64,000 nucleotides of DNA from Collinsella aerofaciens (GTDB lineage: Bacteria; Actinomycetota; Coriobacteriia; Coriobacteriales; Coriobacteriaceae): assembly GCF_015670745.1 (NCBI RefSeq), contig NZ_JADPCH010000009.1, positions 1-64,000 on the forward strand. The letters are read 5' to 3'. The first letter of the stretch is position 1. Each line of letters begins with the position of its first letter. Made by a program: the position numbers and the translations under genes. This document shows positions 24,695-32,643 of the stretch, piece after piece. Below the pieces are notes generated by a model that had not been told where the DNA came from, made no database searches, and was given only the letters and a program-made list of their open reading frames with translations.

Positions 24695-25480
24695 ATGACC
24701 GAAGCCGCTGTTGAAACCTACGACACCACGACGAGAGGCGCCGCCTCGATGGCAGCCTATCGCGCCGTTCGAATCCTGCAACTATTAAGCGAAAACACCG
24801 GCGAGGACAAGGCCATGCTTTCCGATGAGTTGATCCAGCGCCTCGCCCATCCCGACGACCCCGCCCGCATGCCCATCTCGGCGGCGCGGCGCAGCATCTA
24901 CACCGCCATCTCCGCGCTTCGCCATGCCGGATACGAAATTGAGTACAAACGCGGCGTGGGCTACAAACTTCTTACCCGCCCGCTCACCGATGAAGAGATC
25001 ATCCGGCTCCACGGTATGGTCATGCGCAACCGCTCCACGCCTATCGCTATCCGCAAGCGCATGGCGCAGCACTTAGTTGCCATGGCGAGCGCCGACGTTC
25101 GCGGCTACCTCGATACACCCGAACCCGCTCCAAGCGCAGACAGCAAGGCTACCAAGGCAACACGCACGCCCATCAAGCGCATCGACACGTGCGAGCTCGT
25201 CGAGCAGGCCATCGACCACGGAACCACGGTGAGTTTTGATATTTCGAGCGTCACGACACGCGGCGAAACCGAAGCAGCACGGATGACACTCCGCCCCTTT
25301 GCCATCAGGCAGCGCGATGGCATCTCGTATCTGCTGGGAACGGTCTACGACGCCCGAGGCACCGACGATACGCTGCGCACCGTCGAGATCGCCCGTATGA
25401 GAAACGTCAGCACGCGCCTGCTCGACGGCAAGAAGCTCTTCGCCGCCCTGGACGAGGACGACGCCTCCTCCGCCGCATAA
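24695..25480 (+). CDS. Transcriptional regulator with N-terminal HTH and WYL-like C-terminal part
   Basis: A 261-residue protein. Residues about 15-90 form a winged-helix region (AAYRAVRILQLLSEN, ISAARRSIYTAISALRHAGYEIEYKRGVGYKLL), the layout used by YafY/WYL-type regulators. The C-terminal part (VSFDISSVTTRGE, MTLRPFAIRQRDGISYLLGTVYD, RTVEIARM) resembles a WYL ligand-sensing domain, although the WYL tripeptide is replaced by SYLLG. The ATG at 24695 has AAAGG about eleven bases upstream; a GTG at 24686 is too close to it. It stands alone before the ABC importer operon and may or may not control it. Confidence 0.75.
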   Translation: MTEAAVETYDTTTRGAASMAAYRAVRILQLLSENTGEDKAMLSDELIQRLAHPDDPARMPISAARRSIYTAISALRHAGYEIEYKRGVGYKLLTRPLTDEEIIRLHGMVMRNRSTPIAIRKRMAQHLVAMASADVRGYLDTPEPAPSADSKATKATRTPIKRIDTCELVEQAIDHGTTVSFDISSVTTRGETEAARMTLRPFAIRQRDGISYLLGTVYDARGTDDTLRTVEIARMRNVSTRLLDGKKLFAALDEDDASSAA

Positions 25481-25549
25481 GACCCTCCGCCGCCCATTCG
25501 ACTACCCGTACCGCCCATCCGATTCTGTATTAAAAAACCCGCCAGGCTG

Positions 25550-25577
25550 TTGTAAAAATGGGCATCAGCGCTACTAT
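25550..25577 (+). promoter_or_regulatory. Promoter of the ABC importer operon
   Basis: TTGTAA (25550-25555) and TACTAT (25572-25577) are separated by 16 bases, 64 nt before the substrate-binding-protein start. The short leader contains a small hairpin, TGCACT/AGTGCA near 25587-25605. Confidence 0.55.
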
Positions 25578-25640
25578 AGTTCCACTTGCACTTTGTCCCA
25601 GTGCAGTGTTTCCAGCCATTTTTATACTGGGGGTAATGAT

Positions 25641-26621
25641 ATGAAGGACATCACCATCAGCCGCAGGAGCCTTCTGGTCTCCGCCGGCCTGCTCGCGCTC
25701 GCCCCGCTCGCCGGATGCGGCGGCAACTCTGGTTCCGGCTCTGCTGCCGCCGGTTCCGACTACACCATCGGCGTTCTGCAGCTCACCGAGCACTCCGCAC
25801 TCGATGCCGCCAACGACGGCTTTGTCAAGGCCATCAAGGAGAGCGGCCTTAAGGTCAAGATTGACCAGAAGAACGCCCAGAACGACCAGTCCACGTGTAA
25901 GTCCATTGCCGACAAGTTTGTGGGCGACAACGTCAACCTGATTTATGCCATCGCCACACCCGCCGCGCAGGCTGCCGCCGGCGCCACGGCCGATATCCCC
26001 ATCGTGGGCTGTGCCATCACCGACTACGCCGCCTCCGGCCTGGTACAGGACAACGACAAGCCGGGCACCAACGTCACGGGCGCTTCCGACCTCACCCCGG
26101 TCGCCGAGCAGCTCGAGATGATGCAGAAGGTCCTGCCCGACGTAAAGAAGGTCGGCCTACTCTACTGCACCGCCGAGTCCAACTCCGACGTCCAGATCAA
26201 GGCCGCCAAGAAAGAGCTCGACAAGCTGGGCCTCGAGTACACTGACTTCACCGTCTCGAGCTCCAACGAGATTCAGTCCGTCGTCGAGTCTGCCGTGGGC
26301 AAGGTCGACGCGCTGTACTCCCCCACCGACAACACCATCGCCGCGGGTGCCTCGCAGGTCGGCCAGATCTGCAAGGAGAACAAGCTCCCCTTCGTGACTG
26401 GCGAGGAGGGCATGTGCAAGGCCGGCGGCCTGTTCACCCTCTCCATCAACTACGAGGATCTGGGCTACGCCGCAGGCGAGATGGCCGTCAAGATCCTGAA
26501 GGGCGAAGCCAAGCCCGAGGACATGGCGATCAAGCACCTCTCAAGCAAGGACCTGGTCGTCGTCAAGAACGACGAAATGGCCGAGGCCCTGGGCATCGAC
26601 CTTTCCGCCCTGGACGCGTAA
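25641..26621 (+). CDS. ABC transporter substrate-binding lipoprotein (TrpX type)
   Basis: A 326-residue secreted lipoprotein. The signal peptide has SRRS followed by a hydrophobic stretch and the lipobox LAGC with Cys26; a Gly/Ser/Ala linker follows. The mature part (YTIGVLQLTEHSALDAANDG, TPAAQAAAGATADIPIVGCAI, NVTGASDLTPVAEQLEMM) matches the COG2984 binding proteins, including streptococcal TrpX, that work with the permease and ATPase found next. Family members are linked to tryptophan or other aromatic amino acids, but substrate assignment here is only by similarity. The start has GGGGGTAAT upstream. Confidence 0.9.
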   Translation: MKDITISRRSLLVSAGLLALAPLAGCGGNSGSGSAAAGSDYTIGVLQLTEHSALDAANDGFVKAIKESGLKVKIDQKNAQNDQSTCKSIADKFVGDNVNLIYAIATPAAQAAAGATADIPIVGCAITDYAASGLVQDNDKPGTNVTGASDLTPVAEQLEMMQKVLPDVKKVGLLYCTAESNSDVQIKAAKKELDKLGLEYTDFTVSSSNEIQSVVESAVGKVDALYSPTDNTIAAGASQVGQICKENKLPFVTGEEGMCKAGGLFTLSINYEDLGYAAGEMAVKILKGEAKPEDMAIKHLSSKDLVVVKNDEMAEALGIDLSALDA

Positions 26622-26691
26622 TGCCATACGCAGCATGCGTCTAGAGCCCGTGCTCGCGCTTTAGCCGCGTTATTCAATATCTGAGCCACAG

Positions 26692-26725
26692 GGGCGGGCG
26701 CTGTAGACCGGCGTCCGCCCTGCTT
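26692..26725 (+). terminator. Hairpin between the binding-protein and permease genes
   Basis: GGGCGGGCG (26692-26700) pairs with GCGTCCGCCC (26711-26720). It is followed by TGCTTGTTTC, a weak tail. It probably lets part of the transcripts stop after the abundant binding protein, giving more of it than of the membrane parts. Confidence 0.6.
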
Positions 26726-26824
26726 GTTTCAGGTAAAACAAAACGTCTGTCCGTAACTCTTCTATGCATTGTTACCGCTATTATGGTGAATCACGTGTCC
26801 ACCCTATCCTAGGAGGTATGAAGC

Positions 26825-27748
26825 ATGCTCATTGCATTGCAGGGCGCCGTTTCGCAGGGCGTCCTCTGGGGCATTATGGTGCTTGGCGTGTTTATCACGT
26901 TCCGCCTGCTCGACATTCCCGATATGACCTGCGACGGCAGCTTTGCCCTCGGCGGCTGCGTCTGCGCTGTGCTCATCGTCAATAACAACGTCGACCCGCT
27001 GTTCGCCGTGCTGGCCGGTATGTGCGCCGGCGCCATCGCGGGCGCCGTCACGGGCATTCTGACCACCGTCTTTGAGATTCCCGCGATCCTCGCCGGAATC
27101 CTCACCCAGATCAGCCTGTGGTCCATCAACCTGCGCATCATGGGCAAATCCAATACGCCCATTCTTGCCAAGGGCACCGTGTTTTCGGCCGTCAGCAATA
27201 TGACCGGCCTGCCGCAGTCCACCGTTGCCATCATCTTGGGCATCCTGCTCGCCGTGGCTATCGTTGCCATCCTGTATTGGTTCTTTGGCACCGAGATTGG
27301 CTCGGCGCTGCGCGCCACCGGCAACAACGAGTACATGATCCGCGCCCTGGGCGTCAACACCAACTCCACCAAGATGATCGCCCTCGTGCTCTCCAACGCC
27401 CTCATCGGCCTTTCGGGCGCGCTCATCTGCCAGAGCCAAAAGTATGCCGACATTGGTATGGGCACCGGTGCCATCGTTATCGGTCTTGCCGCCATTGTTA
27501 TCGGTGAGGTGCTCGGCCGTCTGCTGCCCGGCGGCCTCACGCAGTTTAGCGTCCGTCTTGCCTCCGCCGTCTTTGGCTCCGTGGTGTACTTCCTTATCCG
27601 CGCCATCGTGCTGCAGTTGGGCATGGACGCCAACGACATGAAGCTGCTTTCCGCCGTAATTGTCGCTGTGGCCCTGTGCGTACCCGTGGTTTGGGAGCGC
27701 TATAAGCTCCGCAGCTCCTACACGAAGGGAGATGAGGCAGATGCTTAA
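26825..27748 (+). CDS. ABC transporter permease (TrpY type)
   Basis: A 307-residue membrane protein with about eight helices, in the COG4120 family related to the branched-chain amino-acid permeases. Motifs include FRLLDIPDMTCDGSFALGG near the N-terminus, GAVTGILTTVFEIPAILAGIL, and the coupling segment GSALRATGNNEYMIRALGVN, which contacts the ATPase. The start ATG is nine bases after AGGAGGT. Its 3' end overlaps the ATPase gene by eight bases, so the two are coupled. Confidence 0.9.
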   Translation: MLIALQGAVSQGVLWGIMVLGVFITFRLLDIPDMTCDGSFALGGCVCAVLIVNNNVDPLFAVLAGMCAGAIAGAVTGILTTVFEIPAILAGILTQISLWSINLRIMGKSNTPILAKGTVFSAVSNMTGLPQSTVAIILGILLAVAIVAILYWFFGTEIGSALRATGNNEYMIRALGVNTNSTKMIALVLSNALIGLSGALICQSQKYADIGMGTGAIVIGLAAIVIGEVLGRLLPGGLTQFSVRLASAVFGSVVYFLIRAIVLQLGMDANDMKLLSAVIVAVALCVPVVWERYKLRSSYTKGDEADA

Positions 27749-28535
27749 GCTCTCGCACGTCAAGAAGACCTTTAACAAGGGCACCGTCACCGAGAAGCGC
27801 GCGCTCACCGGCGTCGACCTCACCCTGAATGACGGCGACTTTGTAACCGTGATCGGCGGCAACGGCGCCGGCAAGTCCACGCTGCTCAACATGATCGCCG
27901 GCGTGTACCCGCTCGATTCGGGCGTTATTGAGCTCGACGGCACCGACATCTCGCGCCTGAGCGAGTCGCAGCGCGCCAAGTACCTGGGCCGCGTGTTTCA
28001 GGACCCCATGCGCGGTACCGCTGCCGACATGCAAATCGCCGAGAACCTGGCCCTCGCCAAGCGTCGCGGCCAGCGTCGCGGCCTTTCGTGGGGCGTCACC
28101 AAGGCCGAGAAAGATGAGTACGTTGAGCTGCTCAAGCGCCTGGACCTTGGTCTGGACACGCGTCTCAACGCCAAGGTCGGCCTGCTCTCGGGCGGCCAGC
28201 GCCAGGCACTCACCCTGTTGATGGCCACGCTCACCAGGCCGCGCCTGCTGCTGCTCGACGAGCACACCGCGGCCCTCGACCCCAAGACGGCCTCTAAGGT
28301 GCTTAACCTGACCGAGGAGATCGTCGACGAGAACCACCTGACCACGCTCATGGTCACGCACAACATGAACGACGCCATCCGTCTGGGCAACCGTCTGATC
28401 ATGATGCACGAAGGCCACGTGATCTACGACGTGGCGGGCGATGAGAAGAAGTCGCTCACCGTAGCCGACCTGCTGCAGAAGTTCGAGGAGGTCTCGGGAG
28501 GCGAGCTCGCCAACGACCGCATGCTGCTGAGCTAA
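27741..28535 (+). CDS. ABC transporter ATP-binding protein (TrpZ type)
   Basis: A 264-residue ATPase that drives the importer. Walker A GGNGAGKST (39-47), Q loop FQDPMRG, signature LSGGQRQAL, Walker B LLLLDEHTAALDP and the switch His in VTHNM are all present. The start ATG at 27741 overlaps the permease stop by eight bases. Immediately after its stop codon begins a GGGACAG-loop hairpin, which may also serve as the operon end. Confidence 0.93.
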   Translation: MLKLSHVKKTFNKGTVTEKRALTGVDLTLNDGDFVTVIGGNGAGKSTLLNMIAGVYPLDSGVIELDGTDISRLSESQRAKYLGRVFQDPMRGTAADMQIAENLALAKRRGQRRGLSWGVTKAEKDEYVELLKRLDLGLDTRLNAKVGLLSGGQRQALTLLMATLTRPRLLLLDEHTAALDPKTASKVLNLTEEIVDENHLTTLMVTHNMNDAIRLGNRLIMMHEGHVIYDVAGDEKKSLTVADLLQKFEEVSGGELANDRMLLS

Positions 28536-28575
28536 AACCTGCCAAAAAAGGGACAGGTTTATTTTGGTAGGTTTT
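28534..28575 (+). repeat. GGGACAG-loop hairpin element, copy C
   Basis: AAAACCTGCCAAAA (28534-28547) pairs with TTTTGGTAGGTTTT (28562-28575) around AAGGGACAGGTTTA. The left arm begins inside the stop codon of the ABC ATPase gene. Loop and right flank match the copies at 128 and 1940. Confidence 0.85.
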
Positions 28576-28590
28576 ATCTGCGCAAACGTC

Positions 28591-28630
28591 AAAACCGCCG
28601 CAAAGGGACAGACGCCCTTGCGGCGGTTTT
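28591..28630 (+). repeat. GGGACAG-loop hairpin element, copy D
   Basis: AAAACCGCCGCAA (28591-28603) pairs with TTGCGGCGGTTTT (28618-28630); the loop contains GGGACAG. The stem sequence is different from copies A-C while the loop word and the AAAACC/GGTTTT ends are kept. It follows copy C by 15 bases. Confidence 0.85.
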
Positions 28631-28648
28631 CGCATATTATGTCGATAA

Positions 28649-28858
28649 TCCAGCGTCAGCAGGAACTACTGGTTAAGGACTAAGGAAACTGCCACGAGAA
28701 GCTCTCTTCCCCGTCTCGCCTTGACCGCCGCACTCCTTGCCGGCGTGCTCGCCGGCGCCCCAGCTTACGCCACCGCGGCCACCCCATCTCAAGTTATCGG
28801 CCCGTCCGATGTGACCGGACGGGCTTCTTGGTGGGTATCATGGTTGGACGATCATTAG
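28649..28858 (+). pseudogene. Decayed start of a secreted-protein gene
   Basis: An open stretch reads RSSLPRLALTAALLAG, then VLAGAPAYATAATPSQ: a textbook signal peptide with an AYA cleavage site. It continues for only about 25 more codons to a stop at 28856. No ATG, GTG or TTG lies at the expected start; an ACG at about 28694 sits eight bases after AAGGA, as if ATG had mutated. A GCCCGTCCG/CGGACGGGC terminator-like hairpin follows near 28801-28826. I interpret this as the remnant of a gene that lost its body and its start codon; chance resemblance is possible. Confidence 0.45.
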
Positions 28859-28872
28859 GAGGTTTTCCCTAC

Positions 28873-29640
28873 ATGGAATTGTTTGAGCCGATTCTTCATT
28901 TCTTTGCACAACGATGGGTCCACAACATCATCTGGGCCGTCATCTTGGCGATAGGCACCGCCGTCGCCGCCGAGGTCGTATCCAAGACCCTGAACCATCT
29001 GCTTAACCGTGACGATAACCCGCTTCCGGCATCAAGTATCTTCATCAACATCGCGCGCGCCGTCATCTGGATGATTGGCGGCAGCTTTATCCTCGACAAC
29101 TGCTTTGGCATTAACGCAAACGCGCTCGTCGCCGCTCTTGGCGTCGGCGGCATCGCCATCTCGCTCGGCTTTCAGGACACGCTGTCAAACCTTATCGGCG
29201 GCATGCAAGTGACCTTTATGGGCATCATCAAACCCGGCGACAATATCGAGGTCGGCGGCGTATCCGGCGTGGTCCAAGACATCACTTGGCGTCATACAAC
29301 GATTGAGGATGCCTGTGGACAGACCATCATTGTGCCCAACTCCAACATCTCCAAGAACACGCTCGTGCATTTGATGCCCTTTGGACGCGTGGCCGTGCCC
29401 GTTGCTGTAAAGGACACGTCTAAGTGGGCTTCCCTTGACGTGCTGGCAGACGAGCTCACGAGCGCAACCAAAACGGCCGTCTCGCCCATCTCGGGCTTTG
29501 ACAAAGAGCCCTACGTGCTCTTTAGCGAAATCGGCGACTTTGGCATCAAAGGAAAGATCATCTTTATCGTCAGCGACGACAGCACCACTTTCACCGCTGC
29601 CGACGCCTGCATCCGCGCCATCGCCCCCATCATCGCCTAA
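28873..29640 (+). CDS. Small-conductance mechanosensitive channel, MscS family
   Basis: A 255-residue membrane protein with three or four helices. The pore helix is seen as ALGVGGIAISLGFQDTLSNLIGG, the Ala/Gly-packed TM3 of MscS, followed by the beta domain (IIKPGDNIEVGGVSGVVQDITWRHT) and PNSNISKNTLVH. It would open on membrane tension to release osmolytes. AGGAGG lies ten bases before the ATG at 28873; the upstream in-frame ATGs overlap the preceding hairpin. The gene stands alone. Confidence 0.9.
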   Translation: MELFEPILHFFAQRWVHNIIWAVILAIGTAVAAEVVSKTLNHLLNRDDNPLPASSIFINIARAVIWMIGGSFILDNCFGINANALVAALGVGGIAISLGFQDTLSNLIGGMQVTFMGIIKPGDNIEVGGVSGVVQDITWRHTTIEDACGQTIIVPNSNISKNTLVHLMPFGRVAVPVAVKDTSKWASLDVLADELTSATKTAVSPISGFDKEPYVLFSEIGDFGIKGKIIFIVSDDSTTFTAADACIRAIAPIIA

Positions 29641-29678
29641 ACCACCGCAAAGGGGTCAGGCATCTTTGTAGTGGTTTT
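29639..29678 (+). repeat. GGGACAG-type hairpin element, copy E (variant loop)
   Basis: AAACCACCGCAAAG (29639-29652) pairs imperfectly with CTTTGTAGTGGTTTT (29664-29678); the loop GGGTCAGGCAT is a one-base variant of the family loop. The left arm starts inside the stop codon of the MscS gene. Confidence 0.75.
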
Positions 29679-29732
29679 CATTCGTGGTACCATGGTTCAT
29701 ATAGTTGTTTAAACGACTAAGGGAGCAACATT

Positions 29733-31649
29733 ATGGAAGAGGCCTATCGTCAAGCACGCAAGCGCGGCGAGCAAGGACGTCGACGCGCCATTAGCCAAAG
29801 CGAGCATCCATACCTTACGGACCTCGATAGCTTGGTTGCTCAGCTCCCCTTAGGTCAGCGAGTGAGCGTCGGCCTGCGGGATATTCCGCTCGAAATGGTC
29901 GTCGGCACGGTCACCAAGGGCCGTCAGCCCGCCTTTTCATGCAACTTTATGCCCCTGCTGCCGTTTAACACCGAGTTCGCCCGCAAGTGGTCCAACCTCT
30001 ACGACATCCAGGTAACCGAGGGCTATCGCGACCCCATCATCGTCACCGAGTTCATGCATCGGTTCTATGTCCAGGAAGGCAACAAACGCGTCAGTGTCCT
30101 CAAATTCCTGGACGCTCCAACGGTTTCGGCCAGGGTCACCCGTCTCTACCCCGGCACATGGGATTCCGTCGAAAGCCGCCTGTACGGTGAATTCTGCGCG
30201 TTTTGGCGCGTCTGCCCCCTATACGAGATCGAGTTCTCGCGTGAGGGAAGCTACGAGACGCTCGCCAAGATGCTCGGTCAGAATCTTATCGAAAAATGGC
30301 CGCAGAAAAAGGTCGACTACCTACGCCACACCTTCCTGCTCTTTAAGCGCGCCTACCTTCGCGCAGGCGGCGACCACCTGGACATTACGCCTGCCGACGC
30401 CATGCTCGTCTACCTCAATGTGTACAACCAGGACCGCCTGCTGGATACGCCGACGGATATCGTCGTAAACCGCCTGTGCAAGATTTGGCGCGAGCTGGTC
30501 ATTGCCGGCAAAAATGACGAGGACAAGGTCGATCTTGTCGAAGCGCCGAGCGTCGATGAGGAGGAGTCGCCCACCAAGTCCACCTCCGGCGTGCTCAACT
30601 TCTTTATGGGCAAGACTGTCTATTCGACGGCCAACCCCCTGCGCATCGCCTTTATCCATGAGTTCCCCTGTGCGGCGTCGAGCTGGGACAGTCTGCACGA
30701 CCAAGGACGCCAGTATCTCGATGAGCACTTTGACGGTATCGTGCGCACCGAGGCGTTCGAGGACTGTCACGATCCGGACGTGTTCTACGCCGCCGTGAAA
30801 ACGGCTGTCAAACATGGAGACAACGTCATCTTCTCGACCTCGCACCGCCTGATGGAATACACGCTCAGAGCTGCCGTTGAGTATCCCCAGGTTCGGTTCC
30901 TCAACTGCTCTATCGGCCTTCCCCACCAAAGCGTCCGTTCGTACTTTGGCAAGATGTACGAGGCCAAGTTCCTCCTGGGCGCCCTTGCCGCCAGCATGGC
31001 AGACAACCATCGCATCGGCTACCACGCGTCGGTCTTCGCATCCGGCGCGCTCAGCGAGATCAATGCCTTTGCCATCGGTGCCTCGCTGCTCGACCCCCGC
31101 GCGCAAATTATCCTCACCTGGGGCGATGTACCCGCCGGCGGTCTTGCCGAGGCCATGTGCCGCGAAGGCGTGAGCGTCATGACCGGCGCTGACATGTCAA
31201 AGTCGCTCGAAGACCCTACGGCCTACGGACTCCACCGCCTGGTCGATGGCAAGGTTTCCGGCATCGCCATGCCGGTATGGAACTGGGGCCGTTACTACGA
31301 GCTCATCGTTCGCAGCCTTCTGCACGGCACGTGGGACGAGACCAGCGATGACAACCAAGTGCGCGCCGTCAACTACTGGTACGGCATGAGCTCTGGCGTT
31401 ATCGACATCCGTTACGCTCCGGGCCTACCCTACCAGACGCGCAAACTCGTGCAGTTGCTCCGTAACGGCATTGTTGAGGGATCCATCAACCCCTTTGGCG
31501 GCGAGCTCCACAGCCAGAACGGCGTGGTACAGATCGAAGGCTTCCCTCCGCTGCCGAGCACGCAGATTGTCGAGATGAATTGGCTGGCGGATAACGTGGT
31601 AGGCACCATTCCGCAGCTCGACGATGAGCCGAAAGTCCCTGCCCTATGA
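29733..31649 (+). CDS. Cytoplasmic fusion of a ParB-like domain and a BMP/PnrA-type ligand-binding domain
   Basis: A 638-residue protein without signal peptide or membrane helix. Residues about 45-135 look like a ParB/sulfiredoxin-fold domain: IPLEMVVGTVTKGRQPAF, PIIVTEFMHRFYVQEGNKRV and VSARVTRLYPG. After a helical linker, residues about 300-600 match basic-membrane-protein (BMP/PnrA) nucleoside-binding proteins: RIAFIHEFP, VIFSTSHRLMEYTLRAA, YFGKMYEAKFLLGALAA, HRIGYHASV, INAFAIGASLLDP. BMP proteins normally sit outside the membrane; here the domain is cytosolic and may sense nucleosides. The start has AAGGGAGC. The phosphoesterase gene overlaps by four bases (ATGA). The function is unknown; a sensor or regulator is an inference. 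Confidence 0.75.
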   Translation: MEEAYRQARKRGEQGRRRAISQSEHPYLTDLDSLVAQLPLGQRVSVGLRDIPLEMVVGTVTKGRQPAFSCNFMPLLPFNTEFARKWSNLYDIQVTEGYRDPIIVTEFMHRFYVQEGNKRVSVLKFLDAPTVSARVTRLYPGTWDSVESRLYGEFCAFWRVCPLYEIEFSREGSYETLAKMLGQNLIEKWPQKKVDYLRHTFLLFKRAYLRAGGDHLDITPADAMLVYLNVYNQDRLLDTPTDIVVNRLCKIWRELVIAGKNDEDKVDLVEAPSVDEEESPTKSTSGVLNFFMGKTVYSTANPLRIAFIHEFPCAASSWDSLHDQGRQYLDEHFDGIVRTEAFEDCHDPDVFYAAVKTAVKHGDNVIFSTSHRLMEYTLRAAVEYPQVRFLNCSIGLPHQSVRSYFGKMYEAKFLLGALAASMADNHRIGYHASVFASGALSEINAFAIGASLLDPRAQIILTWGDVPAGGLAEAMCREGVSVMTGADMSKSLEDPTAYGLHRLVDGKVSGIAMPVWNWGRYYELIVRSLLHGTWDETSDDNQVRAVNYWYGMSSGVIDIRYAPGLPYQTRKLVQLLRNGIVEGSINPFGGELHSQNGVVQIEGFPPLPSTQIVEMNWLADNVVGTIPQLDDEPKVPAL

Positions 31650-32356
31650 AAATCCTTGCCATAGCCGATACCGAAGAACGATGCCTTTGGGAGTGCTTTC
31701 GCAAGGAACGCTTTGAGGGCGTCGACCTGATTTTGTCCGCCGGCGATCTGGACCCGGACTATCTTGAGTTTTTGGTTACGGTCATCAACAAACCGCTCAT
31801 CTACGTGCGTGGCAATCACGATGACCGCTACGCACGTCATGCACCGGGCGGATGTATCTGCGTAGAAGACAGCGTGTACACGTACCGAGGGATTCGCATT
31901 GCGGGCCTTGGCGGGTCCATGCGTTATCGCGACGGCGCCAACATGTACACCGAACGAGAGATGTCCAAGCGTATGCGTAAGCTGTCGCGTAAGGTTAGGA
32001 TGGTCGGCGGGTGCGACATTCTGCTTACCCATGCACCCGCCGCCGGTATGGGTGATCTGGACGATCTGCCGCATCGAGGATTCGAGTGTTTTAACACAGC
32101 ACTCGAATCCTGGAATCCCGACTACATGGTGCACGGGCATGTGCACCAAAGCTACGGTTGCGATTTTCAGCGCGAGCGTCAGCATGTGTGTGGAACGACG
32201 ATCATCAACGCCTGCGGCTATACGCAGTTTGAGCTCGACCAGACGCACTACCCCATCCGCGGCTGGCAAGCAGCTTGGCTCAACTCACAAACCATGCGCC
32301 GCGAGCTCAAACGCCACGAAGCCATCGAGTCCTCTACCGCCAGAACACCCTGGTAA
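31646..32356 (+). CDS. Calcineurin-like metallophosphoesterase
   Basis: A 236-residue phosphoesterase. Metal-binding motifs are GDLDPDY (motif II, around residue 33), GNHDD (III), THAP (IV) and GHVHQS (V). The first motif reads IADTEE where the usual form is DxH, so one metal ligand is replaced by Glu. It is translationally coupled (ATGA overlap) to the ParB-like/BMP fusion gene, suggesting that both act in one process. The substrate could be a nucleotide or a phosphodiester and cannot be told from the sequence. Confidence 0.85.
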   Translation: MKILAIADTEERCLWECFRKERFEGVDLILSAGDLDPDYLEFLVTVINKPLIYVRGNHDDRYARHAPGGCICVEDSVYTYRGIRIAGLGGSMRYRDGANMYTEREMSKRMRKLSRKVRMVGGCDILLTHAPAAGMGDLDDLPHRGFECFNTALESWNPDYMVHGHVHQSYGCDFQRERQHVCGTTIINACGYTQFELDQTHYPIRGWQAAWLNSQTMRRELKRHEAIESSTARTPW

Positions 32357-32379
32357 CCACCTTTAAGGCTTGACGCTGC

Positions 32380-32479
32380 GCCGGCCCCAAGCACCCCATC
32401 TCGCCCCTCAAGCCGTCGCTCGCGTACCAAAGTACGCGTCGCTCCTCTTTCGGGACGACCTGGGGCACTTGGAACCGGC
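32380..32479. repeat. Long imperfect inverted repeat after the phosphoesterase gene
   Basis: GCCGG..CCAAG..CCCC (32380-32397) pairs with GGGG..CTTGG..CCGGC (32462-32479), and the tip is CGCGTAC, loop CAAA, GTACGCG (32421-32438). The pairing between is partial. It starts 24 nt past the phosphoesterase stop and is followed by the copy F hairpin, so the 287-nt gap before rplA holds only structured DNA and a terminator. Confidence 0.65.
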
Positions 32480-32512
32480 TCGCTGCGATGCCATAACATT
32501 GACGCCAAAGTG

Positions 32513-32557
32513 CCAAAACCACCACAAAGGTGCCTGTCCCCTTTGTGGTGGTTTTGG
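32513..32557 (-). repeat. GGGACAG-type hairpin element, copy F (perfect 18-bp stem)
   Basis: CCAAAACCACCACAAAGG (32513-32530) and its exact reverse complement (32540-32557) enclose a 9-nt loop that reads GGACAGGCA on the minus strand. The stem resembles copy E (AAACCACC.CAAAG), and the loop is that of the family. Confidence 0.85.
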
Positions 32558-32568
32558 CCCGAGATAGC

Positions 32569-32608
32569 AAGAAACCCGGTCCTGCACAAGGCAGAACCGG
32601 GTTTCTTT
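32569..32608. terminator. Bidirectional terminator between the phosphoesterase and rplA genes
   Basis: GAAACCCGGT (32571-32580) pairs with ACCGGGTTTC (32596-32605), with TCCTGC/GCAGAA partly paired inside. T-rich tails occur on both sides, so it can serve the convergent genes. Confidence 0.8.
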
Positions 32609-32643
32609 AGCAATGCTTGCTGTACTCAGGCAGTAACTAGCAG

